Positions 42,961-52,117 of a stretch of 64,000 nucleotides of DNA are shown piece by piece. The notes below the pieces were generated by a model. It was not told the DNA's origin. It did no database searches and worked only from the letters and a program-made list of their open reading frames with translations. The DNA is taken from positions 1 through 64,000 of the forward strand of contig NZ_JASISR010000004.1 in assembly GCF_030063245.1 (NCBI RefSeq), read 5' to 3'. The translations under genes and the position numbers were made by a program. The DNA comes from Paenarthrobacter sp. PH39-S1. GTDB taxonomy: Bacteria > Actinomycetota > Actinomycetes > Actinomycetales > Micrococcaceae. The number at the start of each line of letters is the position of its first letter. Position 1 is the first letter of the stretch.

Positions 42961-43886
42961 CAGCGTACCTCCCCGTTCGGCACAGCGTGGTCCGATTCCG
43001 TGTAATGGCGCATGAACAACTCCTCCAGCGAGGGCGGGGCCGCGGTAATGTCGGTGACGCCGGCCGCCGCGAGACCTTCCAGGACGGGGCCCAGGTCAGC
43101 GGCGTCGGCATCGAACTCGGTTCCGGTTCCGTCGCTGTGCAGGTCGTGCACGCCAGGCAGCGCCGCCAATACTGCCGGATCCGTCGCGGCCGTGAATCGG
43201 AAACGGGTCCGTGTCAGGTGCCGGAGCTCGGCCAGGGTTCCCGATTCAACGGCTGTCCCGGAGCGGATGATGGTGACCCTGTCACAGAGCTGCTCGACCT
43301 CGCTGAGGATATGGCTGGAGAGCAGCACCGTCGCCCCGTCGCCGCTGACACGCTGGACCTGGCGCCGGAAAACGGAGTCCATGACCGGATCCAGGCCCGC
43401 GCTTGGTTCATCCAGAAGGTACAGGCGGGCCGGGCGGGCGAACGCGGCGATGAGTGCCGCCTTCTGCCGGTTGCCCTTGGAATAGGTCCGGGCCTTCCGC
43501 CGCGGGTCGAAATCGAACTCGTCGACGAGCTCGCGGCGCAGCCGTTCATCCGCCCCACCGCGCAGACCCGTGAGCAGATCGATGACTTCCCCGCCGGAAA
43601 GATTAGGCCACAGACTCACGTCGCCGGGAACATAGGCGACATCGCGGTGCGCCCGGGCAGGGTCCATCCAAGGGTCCAGGTTGAAGACGCGGGCGGTGCC
43701 TGAGGTGGGACGAATGAGGCCCAGGAGTATCCGGAGAGTGGTTGACTTGCCGGCGCCGTTGGGTCCCAAGAAGCCGTGGACCTCGCCGGTCCTGACGCTG
43801 AGATCGAGACCGGCCAGTGCGGTGGTCCGGCCGAAATTCTTCGCCAGCCGGGTGGTTTCAATGACGGGAGGTGATCCTGTGTGCAT
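42960..43886 (-). CDS. ABC transporter ATP-binding protein
   Basis: 308 residues. Walker A is GFLGPNGAGKSTTLRILLGL, the signature is the variant YSKGNRQKAALIAAF, Walker B LYLLDEPSAGLDP, and the H-loop LLSSHILSEVEQL. The last ~90 residues (RFRFTAATDPAVLAALPGVH ... SLEELFMRHYTES) are the usual C-terminal domain of drug-export ATPases. It energises the permease encoded just downstream. Confidence 0.93.
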   Translation of the reverse strand: MHTGSPPVIETTRLAKNFGRTTALAGLDLSVRTGEVHGFLGPNGAGKSTTLRILLGLIRPTSGTARVFNLDPWMDPARAHRDVAYVPGDVSLWPNLSGGEVIDLLTGLRGGADERLRRELVDEFDFDPRRKARTYSKGNRQKAALIAAFARPARLYLLDEPSAGLDPVMDSVFRRQVQRVSGDGATVLLSSHILSEVEQLCDRVTIIRSGTAVESGTLAELRHLTRTRFRFTAATDPAVLAALPGVHDLHSDGTGTEFDADAADLGPVLEGLAAAGVTDITAAPPSLEELFMRHYTESDHAVPNGEVR

Positions 43887-44090
43887 GGTCGTTCCGTTCC
43901 TTGGTCGCAGCGCGCACGCCCAAGGCGACCGTCAAGGGCGTTCCGCGGGCTTTTCGCGCGCGGGCCGACCAGGCTTCGCGGCTCTCCGATCTACAGCTTA
44001 CAAGTACCAAACCAGCCGGGGAAGACCAGCGCGGGCGCCCCCGGCCCGGATGTGTCGGCTAGCCCAACCACACGCGAACGGCCGCCCAGA

Positions 44091-44393
44091 CCTGGATGAA
44101 GTCGCGAACATCGTGGAACAGTCCACTCGGGACGGGATGCTGACGGACGCCAGCGGCACTCTCACCGCGGCGTTCGAGTTCACGGTCAAACCGTGACAGA
44201 CGTTGAGGTTCCCGTCGGCGGGATGGTGCTCCTGCCGCAGTCATCCACCCCGGCAGAGATCCATCCGGGAGTCGCCAAGCACGGCTATCCCAGGTACATC
44301 CTCACCAACGACGGTAACACCACCGGCGTGCCCTTCTGGAGGACATCAGCAAAGAACTGGTCGGTGAAGTGCAGGACGCCACGAGCGCCTTAA
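44091..44393 (+). pseudogene. HlyC/CorC (CNNM)-family remnant
   Basis: LDEVANIVEQSTRDGMLTDA and SGTLTAAFEFTVKP in one frame are continued one base earlier by VTDVEVPVGGMVLLPQSSTP and AEIHPGVAKHGYPRYILTND, then after a gap LEDISKELVGEVQDATSALT in a third frame. This is the linker and CBS-domain region of the HlyC/CorC transporter-associated family. The N-terminal membrane domain, part of the CBS pair and the C-terminal CorC domain are lost. It is a relic. Confidence 0.7.
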
Positions 44394-44430
44394 CCTGGGC
44401 GGTGGGTTCCTCCGAAAACGCCACAAAAAA

Positions 44431-44455
44431 GGTGCGGCTCCGCGGGAGCCGCACC
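44431..44455. terminator. Strong hairpin terminator
   Basis: GGTGCGGCTCC and GGAGCCGCACC form an 11-bp perfect stem with a three-base loop, preceded by AAAAAA and followed by CTTTCTT. Because of the A-run and T-run it works in both directions; it lies right behind the CsbD gene stop on the minus strand. Confidence 0.85.
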
Positions 44456-44473
44456 CTTTCTTAGATTCGGGAG

Positions 44474-44650
44474 TCAGTCATTCTTGAAAGCGTCCTTGAC
44501 CTTCTCGCCCGCCTGCTTCAAATCCGACTTGGCCTGATCGCCTTGGCCTTCTGCCTTGAGGCTCTCATCACCTGTTGCTTTGCCGGCGGCCTCTTTGCCC
44601 TTGCCGCCAAGCTTCTCAGCTGCGTTACCGATCTTGTCATCCAAACCCAT
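44474..44650 (-). CDS. CsbD-family stress protein
   Basis: 58 residues starting MGLDDKIGNAAEKLGGKGKE, followed by AAGKATGDESLKAEGQGDQA and KSDLKQAGEKVKDAFKND. The repeated charged helix with K-AAGK-TGD and AEGQ-DQAKSDLKQAGEKVKD is the CsbD family, small hydrophilic proteins induced under general stress (sigma-B in Bacillus). GGGAGAAA lies six bases before the ATG and a strong terminator 19 bases after the stop, so this short gene is very likely real. Confidence 0.93.
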   Translation of the reverse strand: MGLDDKIGNAAEKLGGKGKEAAGKATGDESLKAEGQGDQAKSDLKQAGEKVKDAFKND

Positions 44651-44782
44651 GGTGTTTCTCCCTACGGTCGGCTCCCGCCGGCAGACCGCCAGCGGCTAAC
44701 TCTTCCATCCTACCCACGCTTCGGCTGCGGGCCCAGCTTGCAGTCTCTGCCAACAGCGCGGACCGGCGGATATGATCAAACC

Positions 44783-45178
44783 ATGCCCGGACCCGCAGAT
44801 GTTCTTGGCCCAATCCTGGAACTGATGACGTGGGTGGGCTTCGTCCCCGGCATTCCGCTGCTGGTCGCCGGTTGGGTGGTGGCCAAACGCCGCTGCCCCT
44901 GGACCAGCACTACCGCTGAGGTCTTCGAAGCTGGCGGGTACAAGGGTTTCCGCTGGTCCGACCGGGAGAACGCCCCTCACCTTTCCCTACACACCGCCGA
45001 GGAAACCCCAGGGCTGGAGCCCGGCAGCGAAGTCGTGCTCCATTTCGACGCGTGCCACCCGGGCCGGTGGGGCCTCGTCCCCCACAGGCACGATAACACC
45101 GTTATGACCGTTGGATGGATCCTGACCGCGGTCGGGATCGTGTGCACCCTGGCGGGGTTCATTCTGATGATGCTCTAA
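44783..45178 (+). CDS. Small membrane protein of unknown function
   Basis: 131 residues from the ATG at 44783. A hydrophobic helix near the N-terminus (LMTWVGFVPGIPLLVAGWVV) and one at the C-terminus (VGWILTAVGIVCTLAGFILM) flank a ~75-residue loop with SDRENAPHLSLHTAEETPGL and HFDACHPGRWGLVPHRHDNT. The loop is likely beta-rich and may lie outside or inside the membrane. I do not recognise the family. The frame is closed and free of odd features. Confidence 0.7.
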   Translation: MPGPADVLGPILELMTWVGFVPGIPLLVAGWVVAKRRCPWTSTTAEVFEAGGYKGFRWSDRENAPHLSLHTAEETPGLEPGSEVVLHFDACHPGRWGLVPHRHDNTVMTVGWILTAVGIVCTLAGFILMML

Positions 45179-45355
45179 ACGGCGAGACCTGCGCTGCTCT
45201 GCTGGAGGAAACCTGTCTTAGCAAGCGAGTCTCAGCGACCATGACATTCGCCTCCTCGCCTGCGTCGTCGCCTGGAAACCGTCCATGAAGGACCGTTCAT
45301 GAGACGCTTCGCGTGTTTGCCGATCCGGGCAGGCTGCCGGGTTTTTGCCGGTCTT

Positions 45356-45591
45356 TTCCAGGTGCTGGTCCACGCAGATCGGTGCGCGGGTGCTGATGTG
45401 CACGGGCTCGGCATGGATTTGTTTGGGCGAGATGAGTTCGTGGAGACGGCCTTGAGGGAACGGAGCGTCATCGTCGAGACCGGGACTGACTGGGTTTCCT
45501 TCGTCGCCCGCGACGGTAACCTCATCACCGATCAAGACCCCAGTCCTCCGAAGACGTGGCGAAGGAAGCTATCCAGGTCCTGGCGAAGTAG
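45356..45591 (+). pseudogene. DJ-1/PfpI-family C-terminal remnant
   Basis: QVLVHADRCAGADVHG, ETALRERSVIVETGTDWVSF and VARDGNLITDQDP show the C-terminal half of a type-1 glutamine-amidotransferase-like (PfpI/YhbO) protein; near 45540 the frame moves to QSSEDVAKEAIQVLAK and a TAG at 45589-45591. The N-terminal half with the nucleophile elbow (AICHG) is not seen upstream. It is a relic. Confidence 0.65.
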
Positions 45592-45955
45592 CGCCGCATT
45601 TCAGGCCAAGCACGACGGCGCACGGTTGCCGAAAGGCGGCCGACAGCGGCGGCCGTCCGCCGCCGTCGTGCCGCCCAGCGGGCTTCCCCGGTATCGAGAG
45701 GCTGCCCCGTCCTGGGCAGATCGCTCTTCGTCTGCAAGGGGCACGGCCCGAACACGTCAACATGCCCCGGGTTTCTGCGGCGGTTCGGTCCTGTTGGGCT
45801 GTCGGAATAAGCTTTTGAAGATTTTTTGCCCGGGGGGCCGTATTTGTCCTGCTTCGCTCTTATTTTGTCGGTGGGGTCTCTTAGTCTGAAGTCAGTACCA
45901 AATCGAAGTCTTCGCCGGTGAGGATGACCGGCCCGGATAGAGGCGGTGGGAGCCG
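45592..45955. other. Intergenic region upstream of the HNH gene
   Basis: No gene is recognised in these 364 bases. A GC-rich imperfect hairpin lies around 45650-45680. The stretch from 45820 on becomes AT-richer and must hold the promoter of the gene at 45956. Confidence 0.5.
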
Positions 45956-48364
45956 ATGGAGATTAGTCTAGATAACGTCGCTCAGGTGCTGGCCGCCGTC
46001 GCCGCGAAATACCCGGGCCGTGCCCGCTCGGCCGGATCTCCCGCGAGCGGTGAAAATTCCAAGCAACCAGATACTGCCGGATCAGCCGAACCAGACGCTG
46101 CCGGATCGGCACACGATATCGCGGGGTCAGCCGTTCCCGGCGGCGTCGTCATTCCTGCTGGTCCTGCCGGCGGTATCGAAGTGCGGCTGGGTATAATCGA
46201 TGCGCAGCTCGCGGGGATTTTAGCGACAGACCCGCGAGCCGTATCGCCCGCGTCCTGGCTGCCGATCCTCGATACGCTTGAGGTCCTGCACCGGCGCTTG
46301 GACGCCGTGTACCTGCGCAGCGTCGCCGCCGCAGACCAGACCGGTGCGGCGGCTTTCTCCGGGCTCGGCACCCGCAACGTGCAGGACTACCTCAATCACG
46401 GGGCCGGAATCGAACCGGGCCGGGCGAAAGCCGATGTTGAGGCCGCTCGGGCCCTGCATACCAGTTCCGTCGGTCGGAGCCTTCTGACGCGCGAAGCAAC
46501 ACTGAATGCCGGACCGCTGGCCGCGATGGGCCCAGGTCTGGAGAGCGGGGAGATCACCGCCGCGCACATCCACACCGGCGTGAAAGTGCTGGAGAATCTT
46601 CCCACCCGGCTGCTGACTGGGACGACCACCGCCGCGATCGGGGCGTTCCTGGCCCGGCAGGCGCCCACTCATCAACGTGAGCAGTTCCGTAAGCTCGCCG
46701 CCTTCCTGATAACGACCTGCGAAACGAACATCAACGACCACTACGATCCCCAGGCGTTCCTACGTCGGAGGCTCACCATGGCTGTGGATATCACCGGCAT
46801 GGTGTACGGCTCGTACCAGCTCGATCCGGCCGCCGGAGCCGAATTCAGGGCCCTGCTGGATCCTTTGTCTGCGCCGACCCCGGACCAGCAGGCGCCTGAC
46901 GGGGCGTTCAACGTCACCGATGAAAGGACGCCGGATCAGCGCCGGGCCGACGCGTTGACGGACATCACCCGCGCCGCGACCGCCTACTTGGGCTTCCCCG
47001 GCCGACCCGCCACCGCCGCCGAAACTGGCGGCAGCGCTGACGCCGGCGGCCCCAACGGCACAGCGGGCACCGGCGAGGCGGGTAAGTCGGGCGAGGCGGA
47101 TGCTTGGGTGGTCCCGGCGTCGGATGAGCAGGACCGGGAAGCTGCCGCGGCAGCGCAGGCGCGGGACCTCTTCGGCCTCACCCCCATTGCCGGCACCACC
47201 CACTGTAATCCAGGCCGGGCCGCACGGCTCCGGCCAGGCCGGCGTCCGGCCAGGATTACCATTACCACCACCTTTGACCAACTCCGCAGCTACCCGGAAG
47301 ATATGGTGGCAGCCCTCAGGGATGACGCATCCAGACGCGACCCAGCCGGACCCGACGCAACCAGAGATAACCCAGCCAGAGTCGACGTGCCCCCACCCGC
47401 CGGCGCGGGCGTCAAACCACCGGAACCACCGGTCGCTGATGATGAATCACCGGAACCGCCGGAACCGCCGGAACCACCGGAACCACCGGAACCACTGGAA
47501 CGACCGGAACCGCCGGAACCGCCGGAACCACTGGAACGACCGGAACCGCCGGGTCGGACCCCCGCCACCGGGACCGGTACTCCTGCCCGCGAATGGCTCC
47601 ACGTCACGGACCGGGATTGGAAACGGCCCGATCCCACCGCTACAGGCAACGGCTGGCCGCAGGAATCCGTAGAATCCGATCCCGGCAACGGCTGGCCCGG
47701 CGGCATCGGCCCGGCCAGCACCACCACCAACAACGGATGGCCCGACAGTAACCCGACTGCCCCCGGCACCGGCTGGGAACAGGCCGGCTCCGGAATCTAC
47801 CTCCCCGGTTCCAGTCCAGTCTGTACCTGCGGCAGAGGGCCTAACACACCCCTGGATCCCACACACTCCTGGTGCGACCAACTCGGCAGCATCACCCCCG
47901 GCACGTTGGCCCGGCTGGTCTGCGGCGCGACCTTCGAACGCGCCGTCCTGGACGCCAAGGGCGCCTTCCTGGACCTCGGCACGGCGGTCCGCCTCGCCTC
48001 ACCGGCCCAGCGCCGAGCGGTATCGATCCGCGACGGCGGCTGCATCAGACCCGGCTGCAATCGTCCGCCCAGCTGGTGTGATATCCACCACATCATCTGG
48101 TTCACCAACGGTGGCCCCACGGACGTCATCAATCTGGCACCAGCGTGCCCGGCGGACCATTCCCTCTTCCACGCCGGCATCCTCGAAGCAACCATGATCG
48201 ACGGCATCCCCTACGTCCGCTACGGACCCAACGCCGTTATCCGCGCCGGCCTGCGGCCATACCGCGCCGGCACAGCCAACAACTGGACCCGCAACACGTA
48301 CTTCGACGACCTCAAAGACGCCCGAAACCTCGCCCGAACCATCATCACCGCCCGCGAACTATAG
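45956..48364 (+). CDS. DUF222 / HNH endonuclease-domain protein
   Basis: 802 residues with GGTGGGAG upstream of the ATG. The DUF222 domain lies at about 95-290 (PILDTLEVLHRRLDAVYLRS, AGIEPGRAKADVEAARALHT, GEITAAHIHTGVKVLENLPT). A long low-complexity middle (about 350-640) contains a PE-repeat made of CCGGAACCG-type units (SPEPPEPPEPPEPP). The C-terminal HNH domain is intact: RDGGCIRPGCNRPPSWCDIH, HIIWFTNGGPTDVINLAPAC (about 685-735). Proteins of this architecture are numerous in Arthrobacter and Mycobacterium (13E12-like repeats), perhaps mobile; the nuclease function is presumed, not shown. Confidence 0.92.
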   Translation: MEISLDNVAQVLAAVAAKYPGRARSAGSPASGENSKQPDTAGSAEPDAAGSAHDIAGSAVPGGVVIPAGPAGGIEVRLGIIDAQLAGILATDPRAVSPASWLPILDTLEVLHRRLDAVYLRSVAAADQTGAAAFSGLGTRNVQDYLNHGAGIEPGRAKADVEAARALHTSSVGRSLLTREATLNAGPLAAMGPGLESGEITAAHIHTGVKVLENLPTRLLTGTTTAAIGAFLARQAPTHQREQFRKLAAFLITTCETNINDHYDPQAFLRRRLTMAVDITGMVYGSYQLDPAAGAEFRALLDPLSAPTPDQQAPDGAFNVTDERTPDQRRADALTDITRAATAYLGFPGRPATAAETGGSADAGGPNGTAGTGEAGKSGEADAWVVPASDEQDREAAAAAQARDLFGLTPIAGTTHCNPGRAARLRPGRRPARITITTTFDQLRSYPEDMVAALRDDASRRDPAGPDATRDNPARVDVPPPAGAGVKPPEPPVADDESPEPPEPPEPPEPPEPLERPEPPEPPEPLERPEPPGRTPATGTGTPAREWLHVTDRDWKRPDPTATGNGWPQESVESDPGNGWPGGIGPASTTTNNGWPDSNPTAPGTGWEQAGSGIYLPGSSPVCTCGRGPNTPLDPTHSWCDQLGSITPGTLARLVCGATFERAVLDAKGAFLDLGTAVRLASPAQRRAVSIRDGGCIRPGCNRPPSWCDIHHIIWFTNGGPTDVINLAPACPADHSLFHAGILEATMIDGIPYVRYGPNAVIRAGLRPYRAGTANNWTRNTYFDDLKDARNLARTIITAREL

Positions 48365-48601
48365 ATACGGTTTCCCGTCCGGCCGCGATGAACAAGCCGA
48401 TGACGCAGAGATGACACAGAAATCATCCGAGGGTTGAATATCTGCCAGGCCCCGCCCCGCTATCGTGCAGCAGCCCACTGGACGCAGGGTCCACTCGGAC
48501 GGCCCTGGGATAATGTTGGAGTCCTGATCGCGCAACCGGCGCCCACCTATCTCGCCCACCGGTTCTCCCACGAGAGCCCCGTCTTCGGAGTCATCCCGGT
48601 C

Positions 48602-50095
48602 ATGGCCGAACAAGTATCACGCACACAAGCCTCTATGAGTGTCCTCACAGTGCTGCGGAGGCCGGAGCTCCTGAGCAGGGAAGTGCTGGCCGGGATCGTC
48701 ACCACGCTTGCGCTGGTGCCGGAAGTCATCTCGTTCTCAGTCATCGCTGGCGTGGACCCAATCGTCAGCCTCATGGCGTCGATAGTTCTGGCGATCACCA
48801 TGTCGATCCTGGGCGGCAGGCCGGCGATGATCACTGCTGCTGCCGGCTCCGTCGCTCTCGTCGTCGCGCCGCTGGTGAAGGCGCACGGTGTCGAATACAT
48901 ATTGCCGGCGGTGATCCTCGCCGGCGTCGTCCAGATCCTGTTCGGTACGTTGGGATTGGCGCGGCTGATGCGCTTCATTCCGCGCTCGGTGATGATCGGC
49001 TTCGTCAATGCCTTGGGTGTTCTCATTTTCATGGCGCAGGTGCGTCATCTGATCGACGTCCCGTGGCTGGTCTATCCGTTGTTCGCCCTGACCGTCGTGA
49101 TTATCCTGGTGCTGCCGCGGTTCACAAAAGCGGTGCCGGCACCGCTTGTCGCGATCGTCGCCGTCACAGCGATCGTCATCTTCGCCGGCCTCACCGTTCC
49201 GAACGTTGCCGATGAAGGTCCACTCACCGGCGGACTTCCCGGTCTCACCTCATTCGTCGTTCCGCTGAACCTCCACACACTGCAGATCATCTGGCCAACC
49301 GCACTGAGCGTGGCGTTTGTCGGCCTGATGGAAACGCTGCTGACCGCCAAGCTGGTCGACGATTTGACGGACACTCGGTCGCACAAGGGCCGCGAATCTT
49401 GGGCCCTGGGAGTGGCCAACATTGCTGCAGGCTTCTACGGCGGCATGGCCGGCTGCGCGATGATTGGTCAGACGATCGTCAACGTGAAGATCGGCCGAGC
49501 CCGTACGCGCATTTCATCCCTTGTCGCCGGACTGTTCCTGCTGGCCCTCGTGACGGGGCTGAGTTCGATCATGGGACAAATTCCCATGATGGCCCTGGCC
49601 GCAGTCATGATGATTGTCGCCGTCACCACCGTCGACTGGCACAGTGTCAAACCATCGACTGTAAAACGCATGCCGGTCCCGGAAACTATCGTCATGAGCG
49701 TGACGGTGATCGTCGTCGTGGTGACCGGCAACCTCGCTGTCGGCGTCCTCGTGGGCGTCGTCCTGGCCACGGTGTTGTTTGCGCGCAGGATCGCGCACGT
49801 GATTCGTGTCGACCGAATTCTGGCCGACGACGGGACGTCAGTGACGTACGAGGTCCGCGGACCGCTGTTCTTCGGTAGCAGCAATGACCTGGTTGATCAG
49901 TTCTCCTACGCGCTCGATCCGGCACATGTGACCGTCGATCTCACGAACGGGCAGATTTGGGACGCGTCCACCGTTGCGGCCCTCGATTCGATTGAAGCGA
50001 AGTACCGTGCCCATGGAGCAATGGTCGCCTTCCGTGGACTCGACGAGCACAGCTCGGCCTTTCACCAGCGCCTTACCGGGCAGTTCGGGGCCTAG
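48602..50095 (+). CDS. SulP-family anion transporter with STAS domain
   Basis: 497 residues from the ATG at 48602; the frame extends further upstream but membrane homology begins soon after this start (an ATG at 48635 is an alternative). About 11-12 membrane helices include LAGIVTTLALVPEVISFSVI, DPIVSLMASIVLAITMSILG, GRPAMITAAAGSVALVVAPL and AAGFYGGMAGCAMIGQTIVN. A STAS domain occupies the last ~100 residues (YEVRGPLFFGSSNDLVDQFS, HVTVDLTNGQIWDASTVAAL, HGAMVAFRGLDEHS). SulP proteins transport sulfate, bicarbonate or dicarboxylates; the substrate here is unknown. It stands alone. Confidence 0.92.
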   Translation: MAEQVSRTQASMSVLTVLRRPELLSREVLAGIVTTLALVPEVISFSVIAGVDPIVSLMASIVLAITMSILGGRPAMITAAAGSVALVVAPLVKAHGVEYILPAVILAGVVQILFGTLGLARLMRFIPRSVMIGFVNALGVLIFMAQVRHLIDVPWLVYPLFALTVVIILVLPRFTKAVPAPLVAIVAVTAIVIFAGLTVPNVADEGPLTGGLPGLTSFVVPLNLHTLQIIWPTALSVAFVGLMETLLTAKLVDDLTDTRSHKGRESWALGVANIAAGFYGGMAGCAMIGQTIVNVKIGRARTRISSLVAGLFLLALVTGLSSIMGQIPMMALAAVMMIVAVTTVDWHSVKPSTVKRMPVPETIVMSVTVIVVVVTGNLAVGVLVGVVLATVLFARRIAHVIRVDRILADDGTSVTYEVRGPLFFGSSNDLVDQFSYALDPAHVTVDLTNGQIWDASTVAALDSIEAKYRAHGAMVAFRGLDEHSSAFHQRLTGQFGA

Positions 50096-50895
50096 CAGGG
50101 CAGTGCAGTCCGCAGGAATGGCGGCACTAGAGTGCGCAGGAACGACTAACAGCGGGACGTTCGGCACGGCCTGACCGTTATCGCGTCCCCAGGGACATCG
50201 ATGCGGATGCCTGGTCCCCAATTTCATCAAGGACACGGAGGAGGCATTGGCAGCGGTCCTCGACGACGAGCCGACCCGATTATCCACGGGAAAGCACAGC
50301 CCGTCCAGGGTGGACTGATGTCCTTCTCCTCGGATGTCGAAGCGGATTGCCATGGGTGACGAGCGTGGGATTGTCATGATGGACCAGCGGTGTGTCCGCT
50401 CTCGGCCATGAGCTCGGATTTCTTGAGGGCTCCTACGCTGTTAAGCACAATCTCCCGGGTCCGGTCAACATCCAGCGGCAGGCTAAGGCTGGCGCAGGCT
50501 ATTCGACGCCTGCCTCCTACCGTCGTGTGTCTACCCCGTCGCGACACGGGGACCTCGGAGCGAATAGCGACCACGGCGGCGATCAGGAGTGGACACCCGA
50601 TCAACAACGCTCCGGTCGACCGGTCTTGGTACTGCAGCCGCTATCGGTTCGTGCCCAACTGTAACCGCCCATTTCCGCGAGCCGGAAACGAGTGTCACCT
50701 TTCATCTGGCATGCCGCACCGTCCCACCCGAGGGACCCTTACTGCCGATGCCATACGGTGCAGAGGCAGTCATTCCCCGCCGCGGGGCCTGGCCCGACTC
50801 GGCAGCGGAAATCCGCAACGGAAAATGGGGCATTCGCCCCATGCCGCTCGTGTGACTGCGGACATACGATCTCTGCACAGCGTAAGGAGAACGAA
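50096..50895. other. 800-base region without a recognised gene
   Basis: Frames on both strands are short or show non-coding composition. One minus-strand piece (50374-50607), reading SLSLPLDVDRTREIVLNSVG and ALKKSELMAESGHT, has a gene-like look and might be the tail of a lost regulator, but no upstream part was found. The last ~20 bases hold the ribosome binding site of the next gene. Confidence 0.45.
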
Positions 50896-51675
50896 ATGAC
50901 TACACAGCAGCCGCAGACATACGCCGAGGAGGCAGAATCCTGTGCAGAATTGCCCGCCGACACCGCAGAACGGTTCGCCGACACCGCAGAACGGTTCGCC
51001 GGGTATGCCGTTCTGGGAATGCCCTTTAGCTCCGGCTTCTATCTTGCCTTCCGGCATTTTCCCGCCAGCTCAATCGGCCCGGGCTACCGCGCGGTCTGGC
51101 TGCGCAGACCCGACGGCCAATGGGTGGTCTACGCCGACGTACCCCCGCATCTGAGCTGCGCCCGGTATTTCGGATCCGCCCTCAACGCGGCGATATCCGC
51201 CGAGATCACGGTCAGCTGGAACAGTCCGGGTATCGCCACAATCCGGATTCCCGACATCCTGGATTGGCGGATCGAGATGGCAGGTTCGCGGACCTCCAGT
51301 GTCGTTAGCGCCTTGGCCCAGCGGATACCCGCACGGCTCTGGCGGAACGAGCGTGTGCTCCGAAGTATGGGATTGGTGGCGGGTCCGTTACTGCATGCAG
51401 GGAAAATGAAATTTTCCGGTGTCGTCCCCAATGGTCAATCCTTCCAGGCGCAGCCGTTGCGCGTGTGGATCGTCCGGTCCACAACCGCAACCATTGATGG
51501 CGCTGACGCGGGCAGGCCGGGCCCCTTGCCTCAGCAGGAACACCTGGGCGACTTCTGGCTCCCGCAACGCGGCCTGTTCGTCGCCGGCCTTGGCGTCAGA
51601 TTCCCATCCACGGCGACGGCCGGCACCGGCGCGGTTCAGCTGTCGGTATGTGAGACGGAAGAGAGAGCATCATGA
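50896..51675 (+). CDS. Hypothetical protein heading the DsrE/OsmC group
   Basis: 259 residues; TAAGGAGA precedes the ATG. The N-terminus carries a seven-residue duplication (ADTAERFADTAERF) from a 21-bp tandem repeat. Then comes AVLGMPFSSGFYLAFRHFPA, GPGYRAVWLRRPDGQWVVYA, YFGSALNAAISAEITVSWNS and WRIEMAGSRTSSVVSALAQR, finally GDFWLPQRGLFVAGLGVRFP. The composition is of a soluble protein with many beta strands, and no signal peptide. I do not recognise the family. It is coupled by a four-base overlap to the DsrE gene, so the two proteins probably act together. Confidence 0.8.
   Translation: MTTQQPQTYAEEAESCAELPADTAERFADTAERFAGYAVLGMPFSSGFYLAFRHFPASSIGPGYRAVWLRRPDGQWVVYADVPPHLSCARYFGSALNAAISAEITVSWNSPGIATIRIPDILDWRIEMAGSRTSSVVSALAQRIPARLWRNERVLRSMGLVAGPLLHAGKMKFSGVVPNGQSFQAQPLRVWIVRSTTATIDGADAGRPGPLPQQEHLGDFWLPQRGLFVAGLGVRFPSTATAGTGAVQLSVCETEERAS
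50956..50997. repeat. 21-bp in-frame tandem duplication
   Basis: Two identical units of 21 bp (50956-50976 and 50977-50997) begin with GCCGACACCGCAG and end with AACGGTTC. They duplicate ADTAERF near the start of the hypothetical protein. Confidence 0.9.
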
Positions 51676-52046
51676 ATAGCAATATGAACAAGGCAGTGAT
51701 CAGCCTGACAACCGGGTTGGAAGATCCAGAGCGTGTCACAGTCGCGTTTTTGGTGGCTGTGGGGGCTGCCGAACAGGGCAGGGAGACTCAGATGTTCCTC
51801 ACCAAGGAAGCCGTGCGGCTGGTGCTTCAGGGGTTTGCACACGTTGTGGCGTGCGATGGATGCCCGCCCCTGACGGCCCTTATGGAGCGGTACGAAAAGG
51901 CAGGCGGCAGGTATCTGGTCTGTCCCATCTGTTTGGATTCGCGCAAGATCGACAGGTCGGGCTTTATGGCCCATGCCGAGGCCGGCGGTACCGTCCAGCT
52001 GTGGGACTGGATTGGTGAGGACGCGGCGGTCACCTTCAGTTACTGA
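51672..52046 (+). CDS. DsrE-family protein
   Basis: 124 residues. The ATG overlaps the previous stop. Pattern: KAVISLTTGLEDPERVTVAF, VAVGAAEQGRETQMFLTKEA, VRLVLQGFAHVVACDGCPPL, ALMERYEKAGGRYLVCPICL and HAEAGGTVQLWDW, the DsrE/DsrF-like fold. Members handle sulfur relay or bind small thiols. Four cysteines cluster in two pairs (CDGC and CPIC), which could hold sulfur or a metal. Its neighbours include thiol-peroxidase-like proteins, which fits a redox role. Confidence 0.85.
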   Translation: MNSNMNKAVISLTTGLEDPERVTVAFLVAVGAAEQGRETQMFLTKEAVRLVLQGFAHVVACDGCPPLTALMERYEKAGGRYLVCPICLDSRKIDRSGFMAHAEAGGTVQLWDWIGEDAAVTFSY

Positions 52047-52117
52047 CCCGAACAATCCACCGCGCTTTCTTGTCATGTGAAAAGTGCACCGTTTTCGTAG
52101 AGCAAAGGCAGACCGTC

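Noticed and set aside
50374-50607. Possible C-terminal piece of a transcription regulator on the minus strand
   Set aside because: A gene-like amino-acid pattern exists for ~45 residues, but no upstream part or family signature could be found.
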